This document shows, piece after piece, positions 9,220 to 18,821 of a stretch of 64,000 nucleotides of DNA. A model generated the notes under the pieces. That model was not told the origin of the DNA and ran no database searches. It was given only the letters and a program-made list of their open reading frames with translations. This stretch comes from Hephaestia caeni (GTDB lineage Bacteria > Pseudomonadota > Alphaproteobacteria > Sphingomonadales > Sphingomonadaceae): positions 1,422,260-1,486,259 of the forward strand of contig NZ_QXDC01000002.1 of assembly GCF_003550065.1 (NCBI RefSeq). The letters are read 5' to 3'. Position 1 is the stretch's first letter. Each line of letters starts with the position of its first letter. A program made the position numbers and the translations under genes.

Positions 9220-10640
9220 TGCGCCGCGCCGCCCTTTTCCTCACCTGCACCGCGCTCGGCGCGTGCTCGATGGCGCCGCATTACGAGCGGCCGGCAACGC
9301 CGGTGCCGCCGAGCTGGCCGGTGGGCGACGCCTATCTCGCCGCGCAGGAAGCCGCGCTGCCGAGCGTGACCTACGATCAGGTGTTCCGCGACGCCCGGTT
9401 GCAACAGCTTATCGAGCAGGCGCTGGTCAACAATCGCGACCTGCGTGTCGCCGCCGCCAACATCGCCTCGGCGCGCGCGCAATATCGCATCCAGCGCGCC
9501 GGCATCCTGCCCCAGATCGATGCCAGCGCAGGCGCCACCTTCCGCGGCGGCGACGGCGCGACGGGGCCGGACGAATCGTACAGCGCCGATATCGGCGCCA
9601 CCGGGTTCGAACTCGATCTATTCGGGCGGCTGCGCTCGCTGAGCGACGCCGCGCTCAACCAGTATTTCGCCACCGAAGCAGCGGCGCGCGCGACGCGGCT
9701 GGCGCTGGTCGGCGACATCGCCAACGCATGGCTGTTCTATGCCGCGGACCAGAGCCTGCTCCGGATCGCGCAGGACACGGTGGCGAATGCCGGCCGCAGC
9801 GTCGAGCTGACGCGCGCGCGGCTCGACGGCGGGATCGCGCCGCGCACCGATTTGCGCCAGGCCGAATTGGTGCTCGCGCAGGCACAATCGGACCTCGCCG
9901 AACAGACGACCGCGCTGGCGCAGGACGTCAACGCGCTGCAATTGCTGGTCGGCGCGCCGATCGATACGGCGCTGCTGCCCGCCTCGATCGACGAGGCCGC
10001 GCCGACGCTGGCCGCGCTTCCCGCCGGGCTCGATTCGAGCATCCTGCTGCGCCGCCCCGACGTGGTGCAGGCCGAATATCAGTTGCGCGCCGCCAATGCC
10101 GAGATCGGCGCGGCGCGCGCGGCAATGTTCCCGCGCATCTCGCTCACCGGGCTGCTCGGCTTCGCGAGCAACGCGCTCGGCTCGTTGTTCGACAACGGCG
10201 CGTTCAGTTATTCGGGATCGCCCGGCATCACCTATCCGATCTTCCGCGGCGGCGCCGGCCGGGCCGGGGTCGCGCAGAGCGAGGCCGATCGCGATGCCGC
10301 GCTGGCGACATACGAAAAGGCGATCCAGACCGCGTTCCAGGAAGTCTCCGACGCACTCGCGCGGCGCGGCACAATCGCCGACCAGGAACACGCGCAGGAG
10401 CAGCTCGTCGCCTCCGCGACCGACAATTACCAGCTCTCCGACGCGCGCTATCGCGGCGGGATCGACAGTTTCCTGCAAAGCCTCGACGCGCAGCGATCGC
10501 TCTACAACGCGCGGCGTTCGCTGATCGCGACCGAGCTGACCAAGGCGACAAACCTGGTGACGCTTTACCGCGTCCTCGGCGGCGATTCCTCGCTCGAGGC
10601 GACGAACGACGGGCCGCAGCAAACAGCGGTTGCCGAATAG
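9216..10640 (+). CDS. RND efflux outer-membrane channel lipoprotein (OprM/NodT-like)
   Basis: A 474-residue outer-membrane factor. The signal peptide ends at lipobox ALGAC (C17), followed by SMAPHYERPATPVP, the classic NodT-family mature N-terminus. Two repeated outer-membrane-efflux-protein domains are visible, including the LRVAAANIASARAQYRIQRA helix and the EAALRRPDV-like ILLRRPDVVQAEYQLRAAN segment. It completes the tripartite pump and is translationally coupled to the transporter. The operon probably ends at the inverted repeat directly downstream. Confidence 0.96.
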   Translation: MMRRAALFLTCTALGACSMAPHYERPATPVPPSWPVGDAYLAAQEAALPSVTYDQVFRDARLQQLIEQALVNNRDLRVAAANIASARAQYRIQRAGILPQIDASAGATFRGGDGATGPDESYSADIGATGFELDLFGRLRSLSDAALNQYFATEAAARATRLALVGDIANAWLFYAADQSLLRIAQDTVANAGRSVELTRARLDGGIAPRTDLRQAELVLAQAQSDLAEQTTALAQDVNALQLLVGAPIDTALLPASIDEAAPTLAALPAGLDSSILLRRPDVVQAEYQLRAANAEIGAARAAMFPRISLTGLLGFASNALGSLFDNGAFSYSGSPGITYPIFRGGAGRAGVAQSEADRDAALATYEKAIQTAFQEVSDALARRGTIADQEHAQEQLVASATDNYQLSDARYRGGIDSFLQSLDAQRSLYNARRSLIATELTKATNLVTLYRVLGGDSSLEATNDGPQQTAVAE

Positions 10641-10731
10641 ACAAGCCGCCTCCTGCGAAAGCAGGAGTCCAGGGTTACAAGGCGCTGTCCCTCGCGACTC
10701 TGGGCTCCTGCTTTCGCAGGAGCGCTGGCTT
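10640..10731. repeat. Large imperfect inverted repeat with two nested hairpins
   Basis: Two copies of a perfect hairpin with 7-bp arms (CTCCTGC...GCAGGAG) lie at 10650-10667 and 10705-10722. Their flanks also match in inverted orientation (GACAAGCC and TCCAG/CTGGG). The whole unit could fold into one long hairpin. It directly follows the efflux operon and may act as a terminator or mRNA-end stabiliser; it looks like a dispersed extragenic palindrome. Confidence 0.75.
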
Positions 10732-10821
10732 GTCGGGCCATTTTGAGCGCTTGCTTCGACGGCCTTTTGCCGCCAGCATGACTCCCGCTTCGCGATTCGC
10801 TGGCGACGGGGAATTTCATAT

Positions 10822-12435
10822 ATGCACAAGAGCGCCCTTCTTGCTGCCGTGCTCGCGCTTTTGTTAGCGCTACCGGTTGCCGCCCAGACACCCTCGATCG
10901 CCAACCGCGACGGGCGCCACGCGCTGATCGTCGACGGTGCCCCGTTCCTGATGCTCGGCGCGCAGGCCAACAATTCGAGCAATTACGCCGCCGCGCTGCC
11001 CAAGGTGTGGCCGGTGCTCGACGCGATGCACGCCAATACGCTCGAAATGCCGATCGCGTGGGAACAGATCGAGCCGCAAGAAGGCCGGTTCGATTTCAGC
11101 TTCGTCGATACCTTGCTCGAACAGGCCCGCGCGCACGACAAGCGGCTGGTGCTGCTGTGGTTCGCGACCTGGAAGAACGGCAGCCCGAGCTACGCCCCCG
11201 CATGGGTCAAGACCAATGACACGCGCTTTCCGCGGATGCGCACCAAGGAAGGCAAACCGCATTACGCGCTGTCGCCGCTGGGGCAGAACACGCTGGCCGC
11301 CGACAAACGCGCGTTCGTCAAGCTGATCGAGCACCTCAAGGCGGCCGATCCCGACGACACGGTGATCATGGTGCAGGTCGAGAACGAGACCGGCAGCTAT
11401 GGTACGCCGCGCGATTATTCGCCCGAGGGCAATCGGTTGTTCGCGGGGCCCGTGCCCGCTGAACTGGTGAAGGCGCTCGGCAAGCAACCCGGCACATGGC
11501 GCGCGGTGTTCGGGGACATCGCAGAGCAGGCATTCAACAGTTGGTATACCGCGCGCTACGTCGACGCGATCGCGGCGGCGGGCAAGGCGGTGAAGCCGTT
11601 GCCGATGTATACCAACGCGTCGCTGAGCGATCCGTTCGTCGAGCCCAAGCCGACCGGCGTGCAAAGCGGCGGGCCGAACTGGAACGTGATCCCGATCTGG
11701 AAAGCCGGCGCGCCGCATCTCGATCTGGTCGCGCCCGATATCTACAATCGCGACGCGCGAGCGTTCGTGAAGTATCTCGATCATTACGCGCGGCCCGACA
11801 ACGCGCTGATGGTGCCCGAACTCGGCAATTCGGCCGATTATGCGCGCTTCTTCTGGCCCGCGCTCGGCAAGGGCGCGATCGGTTTCGCGCCGTTCGGGAT
11901 GGATGCGACCGGCTATAATAATTATCCGCTTGGCACCAAGACGCTCGACGACGACACGATCGCGGCATTCGGGCGCGCTTATGCGCTGTTCGCGCCGATC
12001 GCGCGCGTTTGGGCAAAAATCGCGTACGACCACCCGACCTGGGGCGTCGCCAAGGGCAAGGACGGCGCCGACCAGTCGACCGTGATGGGCGGCTGGAAAA
12101 TCACCGCGCAGTTCGACCAATGGCAGATGGGCGAGCGCGACTGGACGTGGATCGAGAAAGACCCCACGCCGACCACGGGAAAGCCCGTCGGCGGCGCGGT
12201 GGTGGCGCAACTTTCCCCGGATACATTCATCGTCGCGGGCAGCGACGTCCGGCTGCGCTTCGGCCCCGCCACCCCCGACGATCGCGCGATGATAATCCGC
12301 GCCGAGCAAGGGCATTACGACGCGCAAGGGCGCTGGGTGTTCGAGCGCGTCTGGAACGGCGACCAGACCGATTACGGGCTCAATTTCACGACCACGCCGG
12401 TGATGCTGCGGGTCACGATGGGGAGATTCAAATGA
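10822..12435 (+). CDS. Secreted GH35 beta-galactosidase (Bgl35A-like, DUF5597-type)
   Basis: A 537-residue exported glycoside hydrolase. A signal peptide (about residues 1-21, ending PVAAQ) is followed by a GH35 TIM barrel. The acid/base glutamate is E189 in QVENETGSYG and the nucleophile is E333 in MVPELGNS. The C-terminal third resembles the DUF5597 domain found in the Cellvibrio japonicus Bgl35A group, which removes terminal galactose from xyloglucan side chains. The neighbouring GH31 gene, coupled by an ATGA overlap, supports the same pathway. The exact linkage is inferred from the family and context. Confidence 0.88.
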   Translation: MHKSALLAAVLALLLALPVAAQTPSIANRDGRHALIVDGAPFLMLGAQANNSSNYAAALPKVWPVLDAMHANTLEMPIAWEQIEPQEGRFDFSFVDTLLEQARAHDKRLVLLWFATWKNGSPSYAPAWVKTNDTRFPRMRTKEGKPHYALSPLGQNTLAADKRAFVKLIEHLKAADPDDTVIMVQVENETGSYGTPRDYSPEGNRLFAGPVPAELVKALGKQPGTWRAVFGDIAEQAFNSWYTARYVDAIAAAGKAVKPLPMYTNASLSDPFVEPKPTGVQSGGPNWNVIPIWKAGAPHLDLVAPDIYNRDARAFVKYLDHYARPDNALMVPELGNSADYARFFWPALGKGAIGFAPFGMDATGYNNYPLGTKTLDDDTIAAFGRAYALFAPIARVWAKIAYDHPTWGVAKGKDGADQSTVMGGWKITAQFDQWQMGERDWTWIEKDPTPTTGKPVGGAVVAQLSPDTFIVAGSDVRLRFGPATPDDRAMIIRAEQGHYDAQGRWVFERVWNGDQTDYGLNFTTTPVMLRVTMGRFK

Positions 12436-15290
12436 TGCGTGCATGGATGCTGGCAGGGGTCGCCGCGATCGGGCTGGCGGGCAGTGCGCAGGCAAGCGAG
12501 GTCGCGCGCGTGCCGCACGGCGTGGTGGTGACGCCCGACGACGGCCCGGCCAAGCGCGTGCGCGTGCTCGCTTATGGCGACGATCGTTTCCGGATGAGCG
12601 CGGTGCCGGGCACCGATCTCGGCGTGCTACCCAAGAGCCTGATGGTGGTCGCCGAGCCCGCGGGCGATCCGGCAATCAGCGAAGCGCAGGGCTATGTGAC
12701 GCTCAAGCTCCCCAAGGCGAGCGCGCGGGTGCGGCTGTCCGATGGCCAGGTGAGCTTCCTCGACGCTGCGGGCGCGCCGGTCCTCACGGAATCCGCGCGG
12801 GGCGCCTTCGCGCCCGAGACGATCGAGGGCCAGCGCTATTTTACCGTCAGCCAGCAATTCAATCGCGGCACCGGCGAGGGGTTCTACGGCCTCGGCCAAC
12901 ACCAGAACGGCCAGATGAACTACAATGGCGAGGACGTCGAACTCGCACAGCACAATATGGACATCGCGATCCCCTTCGTCGTCTCGACCAGGGGCTACGG
13001 GTTGCTGTGGGATAATGACGGGATCAGCCGTTTCGGCAACCCCCGCCCCTATCACCCCGTCGGCGAGGATCTGGCCGTCACCAGCGGCGGCAAGGCGGGG
13101 TGGAAGGCCGACTATTATCTCGACGGCCGCCTCGCGGTCAGCCGGCAGGAAGCGACGATCGATTATCAGTTCATTCGCGATCAGAAGAATTGGCCCGAAG
13201 CCGCGAAAGCAACGACCAAAGCTTCGGCCGATACGGGGCAGAACACCGCCGGGGTCGCGACGCAGCAGCAGAAGGTCGTCTGGAGCGGCGACGTCACCGC
13301 CAAGACCAGCGGTGTCCACAAATTCCAACTCTACGCATCGAGCTATTTCAAGCTCTACGCCGACGGCAAACTGGTGCTCGATCGCTGGCGGCAGAACTGG
13401 AACCCGTGGTTCCACAATTTCGAGCTAAGCATGACCGCGGGCAAGCCGGTCGCGATCCGCATCGAATGGGAGCCCAATGCGGGCTATATGGCGTTCTTCC
13501 ACAACACCCCCCTGCCCGCGCCCGATCGCCATTCGCTGTGGATGACCTCCGACGTCGCCAAGGGCGTGGATTATTACGTCACGCTCGCGGGGAGCGTCGA
13601 CGGCGCGATCGCGGGGTATCGCGCGCTCACCGGCAAGGCGACGCTGATGCCCAAATGGGCCTATGGCTTCTGGCAGAGCCGCCAGCGTTACGAGACGCAG
13701 GAGCAGTTGCTCGGCGTGCTTCGCGAGTATCGCAAGCGCCGCATCCCGATCGACAATATCGTCCAGGACTGGTTCTACTGGCCAGAGGATGCCTGGGGCA
13801 GCCACGATTTCGACAAGACCCGCTTTCCCGATGCCAAGGCGATGGTCGACGAGGTCCACGCGCTGAATGGGCACGTCATGATCTCGGTCTGGCCCAAATT
13901 CTATCCCACCACCGACAATGCCAAGGCGCTCGCCGCACACGGCTGGCTCTACCAGGGCAACCTCAAGATGGGGAACAAGGATTGGGTCGGCCCCGGCTAC
14001 CTCAACACCGATTACGATGCCTATGCGCCGGGCGCGCGCAAGATGTATTTCGAGCAGATCCGCGACAAGCTCGTCGCCAAGGGGTTCGATGCGTGGTGGA
14101 TGGACGCGACCGAACCCGACATCCATTCCAACCTGTCGATCGACGAGCGGATCGAGACGATGGGGCCGACCGCGTTCGGCCCGGCGGCGGCGCTGTTCAA
14201 CTCGTACCCGCTCGTCCATGCCGAGGGCGTCGCCGAGGGCTTACGCGAAACGCAGCCCGACAAGCGCCCCTTCATCCTGACGCGATCGGGGTTCGGCGGG
14301 TTGCAGCGCGCCAGCGCCGCGCTCTGGTCGGGCGACGTCGCCGCGCGCTGGGCCGATCTGCGCGATCAGATTTCGGCGGGGGTCAACATCTCGATGTCGG
14401 GCATCCCCAATTGGACGCACGATATCGGCGGCTTCGCGGTCGAGCAGCGCTACACCGATCAGCGCCCGGAGGCGCAGGCCGAATGGCGCGAACTCAACCT
14501 GCGCTGGTTCCAGTTCGGCGCCTTCTCCCCCCTGTTCCGCAGCCACGGCGAATTCCCGCATCGCGAGATCTACGAAATCGCGGCCGGCGACGACGCGATG
14601 TACGATTCGATGCTGTGGTACGATCACCTGCGCTACCGGCTGATGCCCTATCTCTACACCAATGCCGCCGACACCTGGTTCAACGACGGCAGCATCATGC
14701 GCGGGCTCATCAGCGATTTCGTCGCCGACCCGAAAACCTGGGGCATCGACGACGAATATCTGTTCGGCCACGCGTTCCTCGTCGCGCCGGTCACCACGTT
14801 CGAGGCGCGCAGGCGGGAGGTCTATCTGCCCGCCGGGGCCGATTGGTACGATTTCAATTCGGGCGCGATCCATGCCGGCGGCACCACGATCACCGCCGCC
14901 GCCCCGCGCGAGCGGATGCCGCTGTTCGTCCGCGCCGGATCGATCATCCCGACCGGCCCGGAGCAGCAATATGTCGATCAGGATGCCGACGGGCCGATCG
15001 TCCTCCACGTCTTCACCGGCGCCGACGGAGCGTTCTCGCTCTACGAGGATGACGGCACCAGCCAGGCGTACCAGCAGGGCAAGTTCGCACGCATCCCGAT
15101 GGCGTGGAACGAAGCCACTGGCACGCTGACGATCGGCGCGCGCACCGGCGATTACGAGGGGATGCCCGCGAAGCGCGCGATCTCGGTGCGGTTCTACGGG
15201 AAGGATCGGGCGACGGCGCCCGATTTCGCGGAAAATCCGGCGATCAGCCTTGTCTACGATGGCAAACCGCTAGTCGTGAAGCGGCGTTAG
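12432..15290 (+). CDS. Secreted GH31 alpha-xylosidase with PA14 insert (Xyl31A-like)
   Basis: A 952-residue exported glycoside hydrolase starting MMRAWMLAG (signal peptide to about residue 22). The N-terminal beta-sandwich of GH31 is interrupted at about residues 245-360 by a PA14-type module (KVVWSGDVTAKTSGVHKFQL...), as in the xyloglucan alpha-xylosidase of Cellvibrio. The catalytic nucleophile is D558 in WWMDATEPD; D635 in WSGDVAARW is the likely acid/base. GH31-type C-terminal beta domains follow (YEDDGTSQAYQQG). It should release xylose from side chains after the GH35 enzyme removes galactose. Start is ATG 12432 or 12435, both overlapping the preceding TGA. Its stop overlaps the convergent glutathione peroxidase stop. 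Confidence 0.9.
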   Translation: MMRAWMLAGVAAIGLAGSAQASEVARVPHGVVVTPDDGPAKRVRVLAYGDDRFRMSAVPGTDLGVLPKSLMVVAEPAGDPAISEAQGYVTLKLPKASARVRLSDGQVSFLDAAGAPVLTESARGAFAPETIEGQRYFTVSQQFNRGTGEGFYGLGQHQNGQMNYNGEDVELAQHNMDIAIPFVVSTRGYGLLWDNDGISRFGNPRPYHPVGEDLAVTSGGKAGWKADYYLDGRLAVSRQEATIDYQFIRDQKNWPEAAKATTKASADTGQNTAGVATQQQKVVWSGDVTAKTSGVHKFQLYASSYFKLYADGKLVLDRWRQNWNPWFHNFELSMTAGKPVAIRIEWEPNAGYMAFFHNTPLPAPDRHSLWMTSDVAKGVDYYVTLAGSVDGAIAGYRALTGKATLMPKWAYGFWQSRQRYETQEQLLGVLREYRKRRIPIDNIVQDWFYWPEDAWGSHDFDKTRFPDAKAMVDEVHALNGHVMISVWPKFYPTTDNAKALAAHGWLYQGNLKMGNKDWVGPGYLNTDYDAYAPGARKMYFEQIRDKLVAKGFDAWWMDATEPDIHSNLSIDERIETMGPTAFGPAAALFNSYPLVHAEGVAEGLRETQPDKRPFILTRSGFGGLQRASAALWSGDVAARWADLRDQISAGVNISMSGIPNWTHDIGGFAVEQRYTDQRPEAQAEWRELNLRWFQFGAFSPLFRSHGEFPHREIYEIAAGDDAMYDSMLWYDHLRYRLMPYLYTNAADTWFNDGSIMRGLISDFVADPKTWGIDDEYLFGHAFLVAPVTTFEARRREVYLPAGADWYDFNSGAIHAGGTTITAAAPRERMPLFVRAGSIIPTGPEQQYVDQDADGPIVLHVFTGADGAFSLYEDDGTSQAYQQGKFARIPMAWNEATGTLTIGARTGDYEGMPAKRAISVRFYGKDRATAPDFAENPAISLVYDGKPLVVKRR

Positions 15291-15769
15291 AGCAGCCGTT
15301 CGATATCGGCGGCGATATCCTCGGGCTTGGTCGTGGGGGCATAGCGCGCGACGACCTTGCCCGCGCGATCGACGAGGAATTTGGTGAAATTCCACTTGAT
15401 CGCCTTCGAGCCGAGCAGCCCGGGCGCCTGATCCTTGAGCGCGCGGAACAGCGGATCGGCGCCATCGCCATTGACCTCGATCTTGGCGAAGACCGGGAAG
15501 GTGACGTCGTAGGTCAGCGAGCAAAAACTGGCGATTTCCGCGGCGTCGCCCGGCTCCTGCGCGCCGAACTGGTTGCACGGGAACACCAGCACCTCGAAGC
15601 CGCGCGCCTCATACGTTCGATGAAGCGCCTCCAGCCCCTCATATTGCGGAGTAAAACCGCATTTCGAGGCGGTGTTGACGATCAGCAGCACCGACCCCGC
15701 ATAAGCGGCGAGATCGACGTCCGACCCATCGGCCGCCGAAACGTGCAGATCGGTGATCCTTGTCATCAC
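15287..15769 (-). CDS. Glutathione peroxidase family protein (Cys type)
   Basis: A 160-residue thiol peroxidase that reduces hydroperoxides in the cytoplasm. The peroxidatic cysteine is C37 in NTASKCGFTPQYEGL. The glutamine (PCNQFGAQEPG) and tryptophan (KWNFTKFL) of the catalytic tetrad are also present. Length and lack of a signal peptide fit the bacterial BtuE/Gpx group, which often uses thioredoxin rather than glutathione. It is the last gene of a reverse-strand run; its ATG overlaps the stop of the acetyltransferase gene (15766-15769), implying coupling. Confidence 0.94.
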   Translation of the reverse strand: MMTRITDLHVSAADGSDVDLAAYAGSVLLIVNTASKCGFTPQYEGLEALHRTYEARGFEVLVFPCNQFGAQEPGDAAEIASFCSLTYDVTFPVFAKIEVNGDGADPLFRALKDQAPGLLGSKAIKWNFTKFLVDRAGKVVARYAPTTKPEDIAADIERLL

Positions 15770-16362
15770 AAAGCCTCCTCATGGCCGGCGAGCAGCGCAT
15801 CGAGATTGCGGCGCACGCCGGGCCATTCGTGCGCGAGAATCGAATAGACCACCGTATCACGTACATGCCCCGGCATCACCTTGTGGCCGCGCAATACGCC
15901 GTCCTGCCGCGCACCCAGCCGCTCGATCGCCCGCCGCGACTGACGGTTGAGCGTATCGGTGCGCAACTGGACGCACTGGCAGTCGAGCGCCTCGAAGGCG
16001 TAGGTCAGCAACAGCCGCTTGGCGTCGGTATTGAGCCCGGTACGCTGGACGCGGCGCGCATAGACGGTGCCCCCGATCTCCAACCGTCGATGCGCCTCGG
16101 CCATGCGCAGGAACCGCGTTGTCCCCGAGACTTGCCCGGTCGAATCGAGCACGGTGAACACCATCGCCCTGCCCGCCGCACTATCGTGCTCGATCTGGTC
16201 GAACCAGCCGTCGATCGTCGCTTCGGCGGGAACGATGGTGGCGAAACTGTTGTCGAGCCCATCGGCGAACGCTTCCAGCAACTCGGCGCGGTCAGCGCGA
16301 TCGATCGGGCGCAGCGTGACGTACCGCCCGGCGAGCGTCACGGGTTGCTGCCAGGCGCTCAC
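15766..16362 (-). CDS. GNAT-family N-acetyltransferase (RimJ/RimL-like)
   Basis: A 198-residue acetyl-CoA-dependent acetyltransferase. It starts with the RimJ/RimL-type opening ([18 protein letters not shown]). The fold landmarks include [54 protein letters not shown] and [13 protein letters not shown]. Proteins of this group acetylate ribosomal protein termini, amino acids or antibiotics; the substrate here cannot be told. It overlaps both lolD upstream and the peroxidase downstream by 4 bp, so all three are probably co-transcribed. Confidence 0.9.
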   Translation of the reverse strand: MSAWQQPVTLAGRYVTLRPIDRADRAELLEAFADGLDNSFATIVPAEATIDGWFDQIEHDSAAGRAMVFTVLDSTGQVSGTTRFLRMAEAHRRLEIGGTVYARRVQRTGLNTDAKRLLLTYAFEALDCQCVQLRTDTLNRQSRRAIERLGARQDGVLRGHKVMPGHVRDTVVYSILAHEWPGVRRNLDALLAGHEEAL

Positions 16363-17042
16363 TCCAGATGCCCCTCGTGCAGCCGCACCACGCGGTCCAT
16401 CTTCTCCGCCAGCCGCTCGTTGTGCGTCGCGATCAGCGCGGCGGTGCCTTCGTGGCGGACGAGGCGGAGGAATTCGCCGAGCACCACGTCGGCGGTCGCC
16501 TCGTCGAGGTTGCCGGTCGGCTCGTCGGCGAGGACGAGCGCAGGCTGATTGGCGAGCGCGCGGGCGACCGCGACGCGCTGCTGCTCGCCGCCCGACAATT
16601 GGCTCGGCCGGTGCGTCAGCCGATGGCCGAGCCCGAGCGCGGTAAGCAGCGAGGCCGCGCGATCGTCGGCCGCCGGCCTTTCCGCGCCCGCCACCAGTTG
16701 CGGCAGCACGACATTTTCGAGCGCGGTGAAATCGGGCAGCAGATGGTGGAACTGGTAGACGAAACCCAATGTATCGCGCCGCACGATCGTGCGCGCGTGG
16801 CTGTCGAGTTGCGCCGCCTCGGCGCCGGCGATGCGGATCGAGCCACCGAATCCGCCTTCGAGCAGCCCCACCGCCTGGAGCAGCGTCGATTTGCCCGAGC
16901 CCGAGGGGCCAAGCAGCGCGACGATCTCGCCCCGCGCGATCGCGAGATCGACGCCGCGCAGGACCTGGATCGTCTGCCCGCCCTGTTCGAAGCTGCGGGT
17001 CAGGCCGGTGGTCTGGAGAACGGGATCGAACGTTTCAGTCAT
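16359..17042 (-). CDS. lolD: Lipoprotein-releasing ABC transporter ATPase LolD
   Basis: A 227-residue ATPase that powers transfer of outer-membrane lipoproteins from the inner membrane to LolA. It shows Walker A ([11 protein letters not shown]), Q-loop region ([17 protein letters not shown]), ABC signature (LSGGEQQR), Walker B ([12 protein letters not shown]) and H-loop (IATHNE). The [14 protein letters not shown] stretch is typical of the LolD/MacB subfamily. It overlaps the permease gene by 8 bp, which is the standard lolC-lolD order on one transcript. Confidence 0.95.
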   Translation of the reverse strand: MTETFDPVLQTTGLTRSFEQGGQTIQVLRGVDLAIARGEIVALLGPSGSGKSTLLQAVGLLEGGFGGSIRIAGAEAAQLDSHARTIVRRDTLGFVYQFHHLLPDFTALENVVLPQLVAGAERPAADDRAASLLTALGLGHRLTHRPSQLSGGEQQRVAVARALANQPALVLADEPTGNLDEATADVVLGEFLRLVRHEGTAALIATHNERLAEKMDRVVRLHEGHLE

Positions 17043-18285
17043 AGCGCAATACCTGGACGGGATCGGTGCTCGCCGCCTTGAACGCCGGGTAGAGCGTGGC
17101 GAGGAACGAGAAAAGAAGCGCCATCAGCGCGATGCCGACCACCTCGACCGGGTTGGTCTTCGCGGGCAGCTCGGTGAGGTAGCGGATCGAAGGGTCCCAA
17201 AGGTTCTGCCCCGTCACGAACTGGATCAGATCGACCACGTCCTGCCGGAAATAGAGGAACACGAACCCCAGCACGAGCCCGGCGGCGGTGCCGAGCGCGC
17301 CGATCGTCGTCCCCACCGTCACAAACACGCGGATCAGCCCGCCGCGCGTCGCCCCCATCGTCCGCAGGATCGCGATGTCGCGCGTCTTGGCGCGCACCAG
17401 CATGATCAGCGACGACAGGATGTTGAACACCGCGACGAGGATGATGATCGACAGCACGGTGAACATCGCCACCCGCTCGACCGTCAACGCCTCGAACAAT
17501 TGCGCGTTGAGCGAGCGCCAGTCGGCGATCACCGCCTCGCCGCCGATCTTGCCCGCGAGCGGCAGCAGGATCTGCCCGATCCGGTTGGCATCGACGGTAT
17601 TGACCTCGATCATGCCGACGCTGTCGCCCATCAGCAGCAGTGTCTGCGCATCCTCCATCGGCATCACGACATAGGTCTTGTCGTAATCGTAGATGCCGAT
17701 CTCGAACACCGCGCCGACCGTGTATTTGACGATCCTCGGCACCGTTCCGAACGGCGTCGCCTGCCCTTGCGGGCTGACCAGCGAAATCTCGCTGCCCAGC
17801 TTCACCCCGAGCGTCTCGGCGAGCCGCGCGCCGATGGCAATGGTCCGGCTGCCCGGCGTCAGCCTGTCGAGCGAACCCGCGATTACCTTTTGCCCGATCG
17901 TCGCGTTGGTGCGGATGTCGTCGGCATGCATCCCGCGCACCAGCACGCCTTCGACCCGGCCCTGATAGGTCGCCATCAGCGGCTGTTCGATCAGCGGCAC
18001 CGCGCTGGTGACGCCGGGCAGCGCGCGCGCTTCGGCGGCGATTTTGCGCCAGTCGCGAAGCTGGCCGTTATAACCTTGCACCACCGCATGGCCGTTGAGC
18101 CCGACGATCTTGTCGAACAATTCGACGCGGAAGCCGTTCATCACGCTCATCACGACGATGAGCGCGGCAACGCCAAGCATCACCGCGACGAGGCTGATCG
18201 AAGCGACGAGGAAGATGAAACCCTCGCCCTTCCCCGGAAGCAGGTAGCGCCGCGCGATCATTCGTTCGTAGCGCGAAAGGATCAT
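17035..18285 (-). CDS. lolC: Lipoprotein-releasing ABC transporter permease LolC/E
   Basis: A 416-residue inner-membrane permease. It has one N-terminal transmembrane helix ([30 protein letters not shown]), a large periplasmic domain and three C-terminal helices, ending at [15 protein letters not shown]. The frame is open to 18408, but the family N-terminus is [22 protein letters not shown], so ATG 18285 is chosen. Sphingomonads usually encode a single LolC/E-type protein that forms a homodimer with LolD; whether C or E is meant is therefore not meaningful. The upstream region holds the candidate small RNA on the opposite strand. Confidence 0.92.
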   Translation of the reverse strand: MILSRYERMIARRYLLPGKGEGFIFLVASISLVAVMLGVAALIVVMSVMNGFRVELFDKIVGLNGHAVVQGYNGQLRDWRKIAAEARALPGVTSAVPLIEQPLMATYQGRVEGVLVRGMHADDIRTNATIGQKVIAGSLDRLTPGSRTIAIGARLAETLGVKLGSEISLVSPQGQATPFGTVPRIVKYTVGAVFEIGIYDYDKTYVVMPMEDAQTLLLMGDSVGMIEVNTVDANRIGQILLPLAGKIGGEAVIADWRSLNAQLFEALTVERVAMFTVLSIIILVAVFNILSSLIMLVRAKTRDIAILRTMGATRGGLIRVFVTVGTTIGALGTAAGLVLGFVFLYFRQDVVDLIQFVTGQNLWDPSIRYLTELPAKTNPVEVVGIALMALLFSFLATLYPAFKAASTDPVQVLRYD

Positions 18286-18487
18286 GCGATTGCGGTTCCG
18301 GCCCGGAAAAACGGCGATGAACCGCTGCTCTACGGGGCATGGGCCGGGCTGGCAACCGCGCGCTCGCCGCCGCCGGGCTGTTGCGAATTCACCACAGGAG
18401 CGGCGCAATCGTACCCTGAACGCAGCATTTACGGTGGCACCCCGCCCCCCTGCTTGGTAGCACGCCCGTGCTGATCATAGGCAATGG

Positions 18488-18614
18488 CCGTGGTTTGGGG
18501 AGCTTCAATAGCCCCGTCTGGCAAACAGGCGCGCGGGCAGAGGCAATCAAGGGGGCTGACGAGCAATCGTCACGCAGGCGCCCGGGCTGGAAACAGCCCG
18601 GGCGTTTGCCGTTT
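18488..18614 (+). ncRNA. Candidate small noncoding RNA with intrinsic terminator
   Basis: A perfect 11-bp GC-rich stem closed by a GAAA tetraloop (18579-18604) followed by TTTGCCGTTT forms a forward-strand intrinsic terminator, yet no forward gene lies upstream. Just before it is a 6-bp hairpin with a GCAA (GNRA) loop, TGACGA/TCGTCA at 18557-18572, and before that a GGGG-AGCT/AGCCCC hairpin near 18498-18515. A weak promoter (CTTGGT at 18453-18458, CATAGG at 18476-18481) would give a transcript of about 125 nt. Two GNRA-type loops in a row argue for a structured RNA. I could not match it to SRP RNA, tmRNA, RNase P or 6S consensus. Confidence 0.45.
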
Positions 18615-18674
18615 CAGGAGCGATCGACGGTATGCATTGCCCCGGACTGGATACCGATCGACCAAAGCTTCTGC

Positions 18675-18761
18675 GTCATGCCGGACTCGTTTCGGCATCC
18701 AACCATCCCCGAGCGCCGGCGCTCGATGCACGTTGGACCCCGGAACAAGTCCGGGGTGACG
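18675..18761. repeat. REP-like extragenic palindrome (family A, copy 1)
   Basis: About 87 bp starting GTCATGCCGGACTCGTTTCGG and ending GGAACAAGTCCGGGGTGACG. The ends are inverted repeats of each other (CCGGACTNGTTYCGG versus CCGGAACAAGTCCGG). A second copy, about 85 percent identical by eye, lies at 53442-53528. This is a common dispersed palindrome type in alphaproteobacteria. Confidence 0.85.
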
Positions 18762-18821
18762 ACTGTCTCTTTGGAAGATCGGAACGATCCCGGCATGACG
18801 GCGGGTTTGAGCCGATCGGCT

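Larger units (their letters stand above)
18286..18821. other. 536-bp gene-free region between lolC and pyrG
   Basis: No credible ORF was seen on either strand. The region contains the lolC promoter side (18286-18430), a candidate forward small RNA with an intrinsic terminator (about 18488-18614), and a REP-like repeat (18675-18761). A TACGAT near 18410 (reverse strand) could be part of the lolC promoter. The rest, 18615-18674 and 18762-18821, shows nothing recognisable apart from degenerate repeat fragments. Confidence 0.6.

Noticed and set aside
16789..18474. 561-codon forward ORF opposite lolC
   Set aside because: Rich in Asp, Arg and His without motifs; the reverse frame encodes a clear LolC/E permease.
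18430..18620. SRP (4.5S) RNA, tmRNA or RNase P RNA
   Set aside because: None of the diagnostic conserved strings of these RNAs could be found, so only a generic small RNA is proposed.
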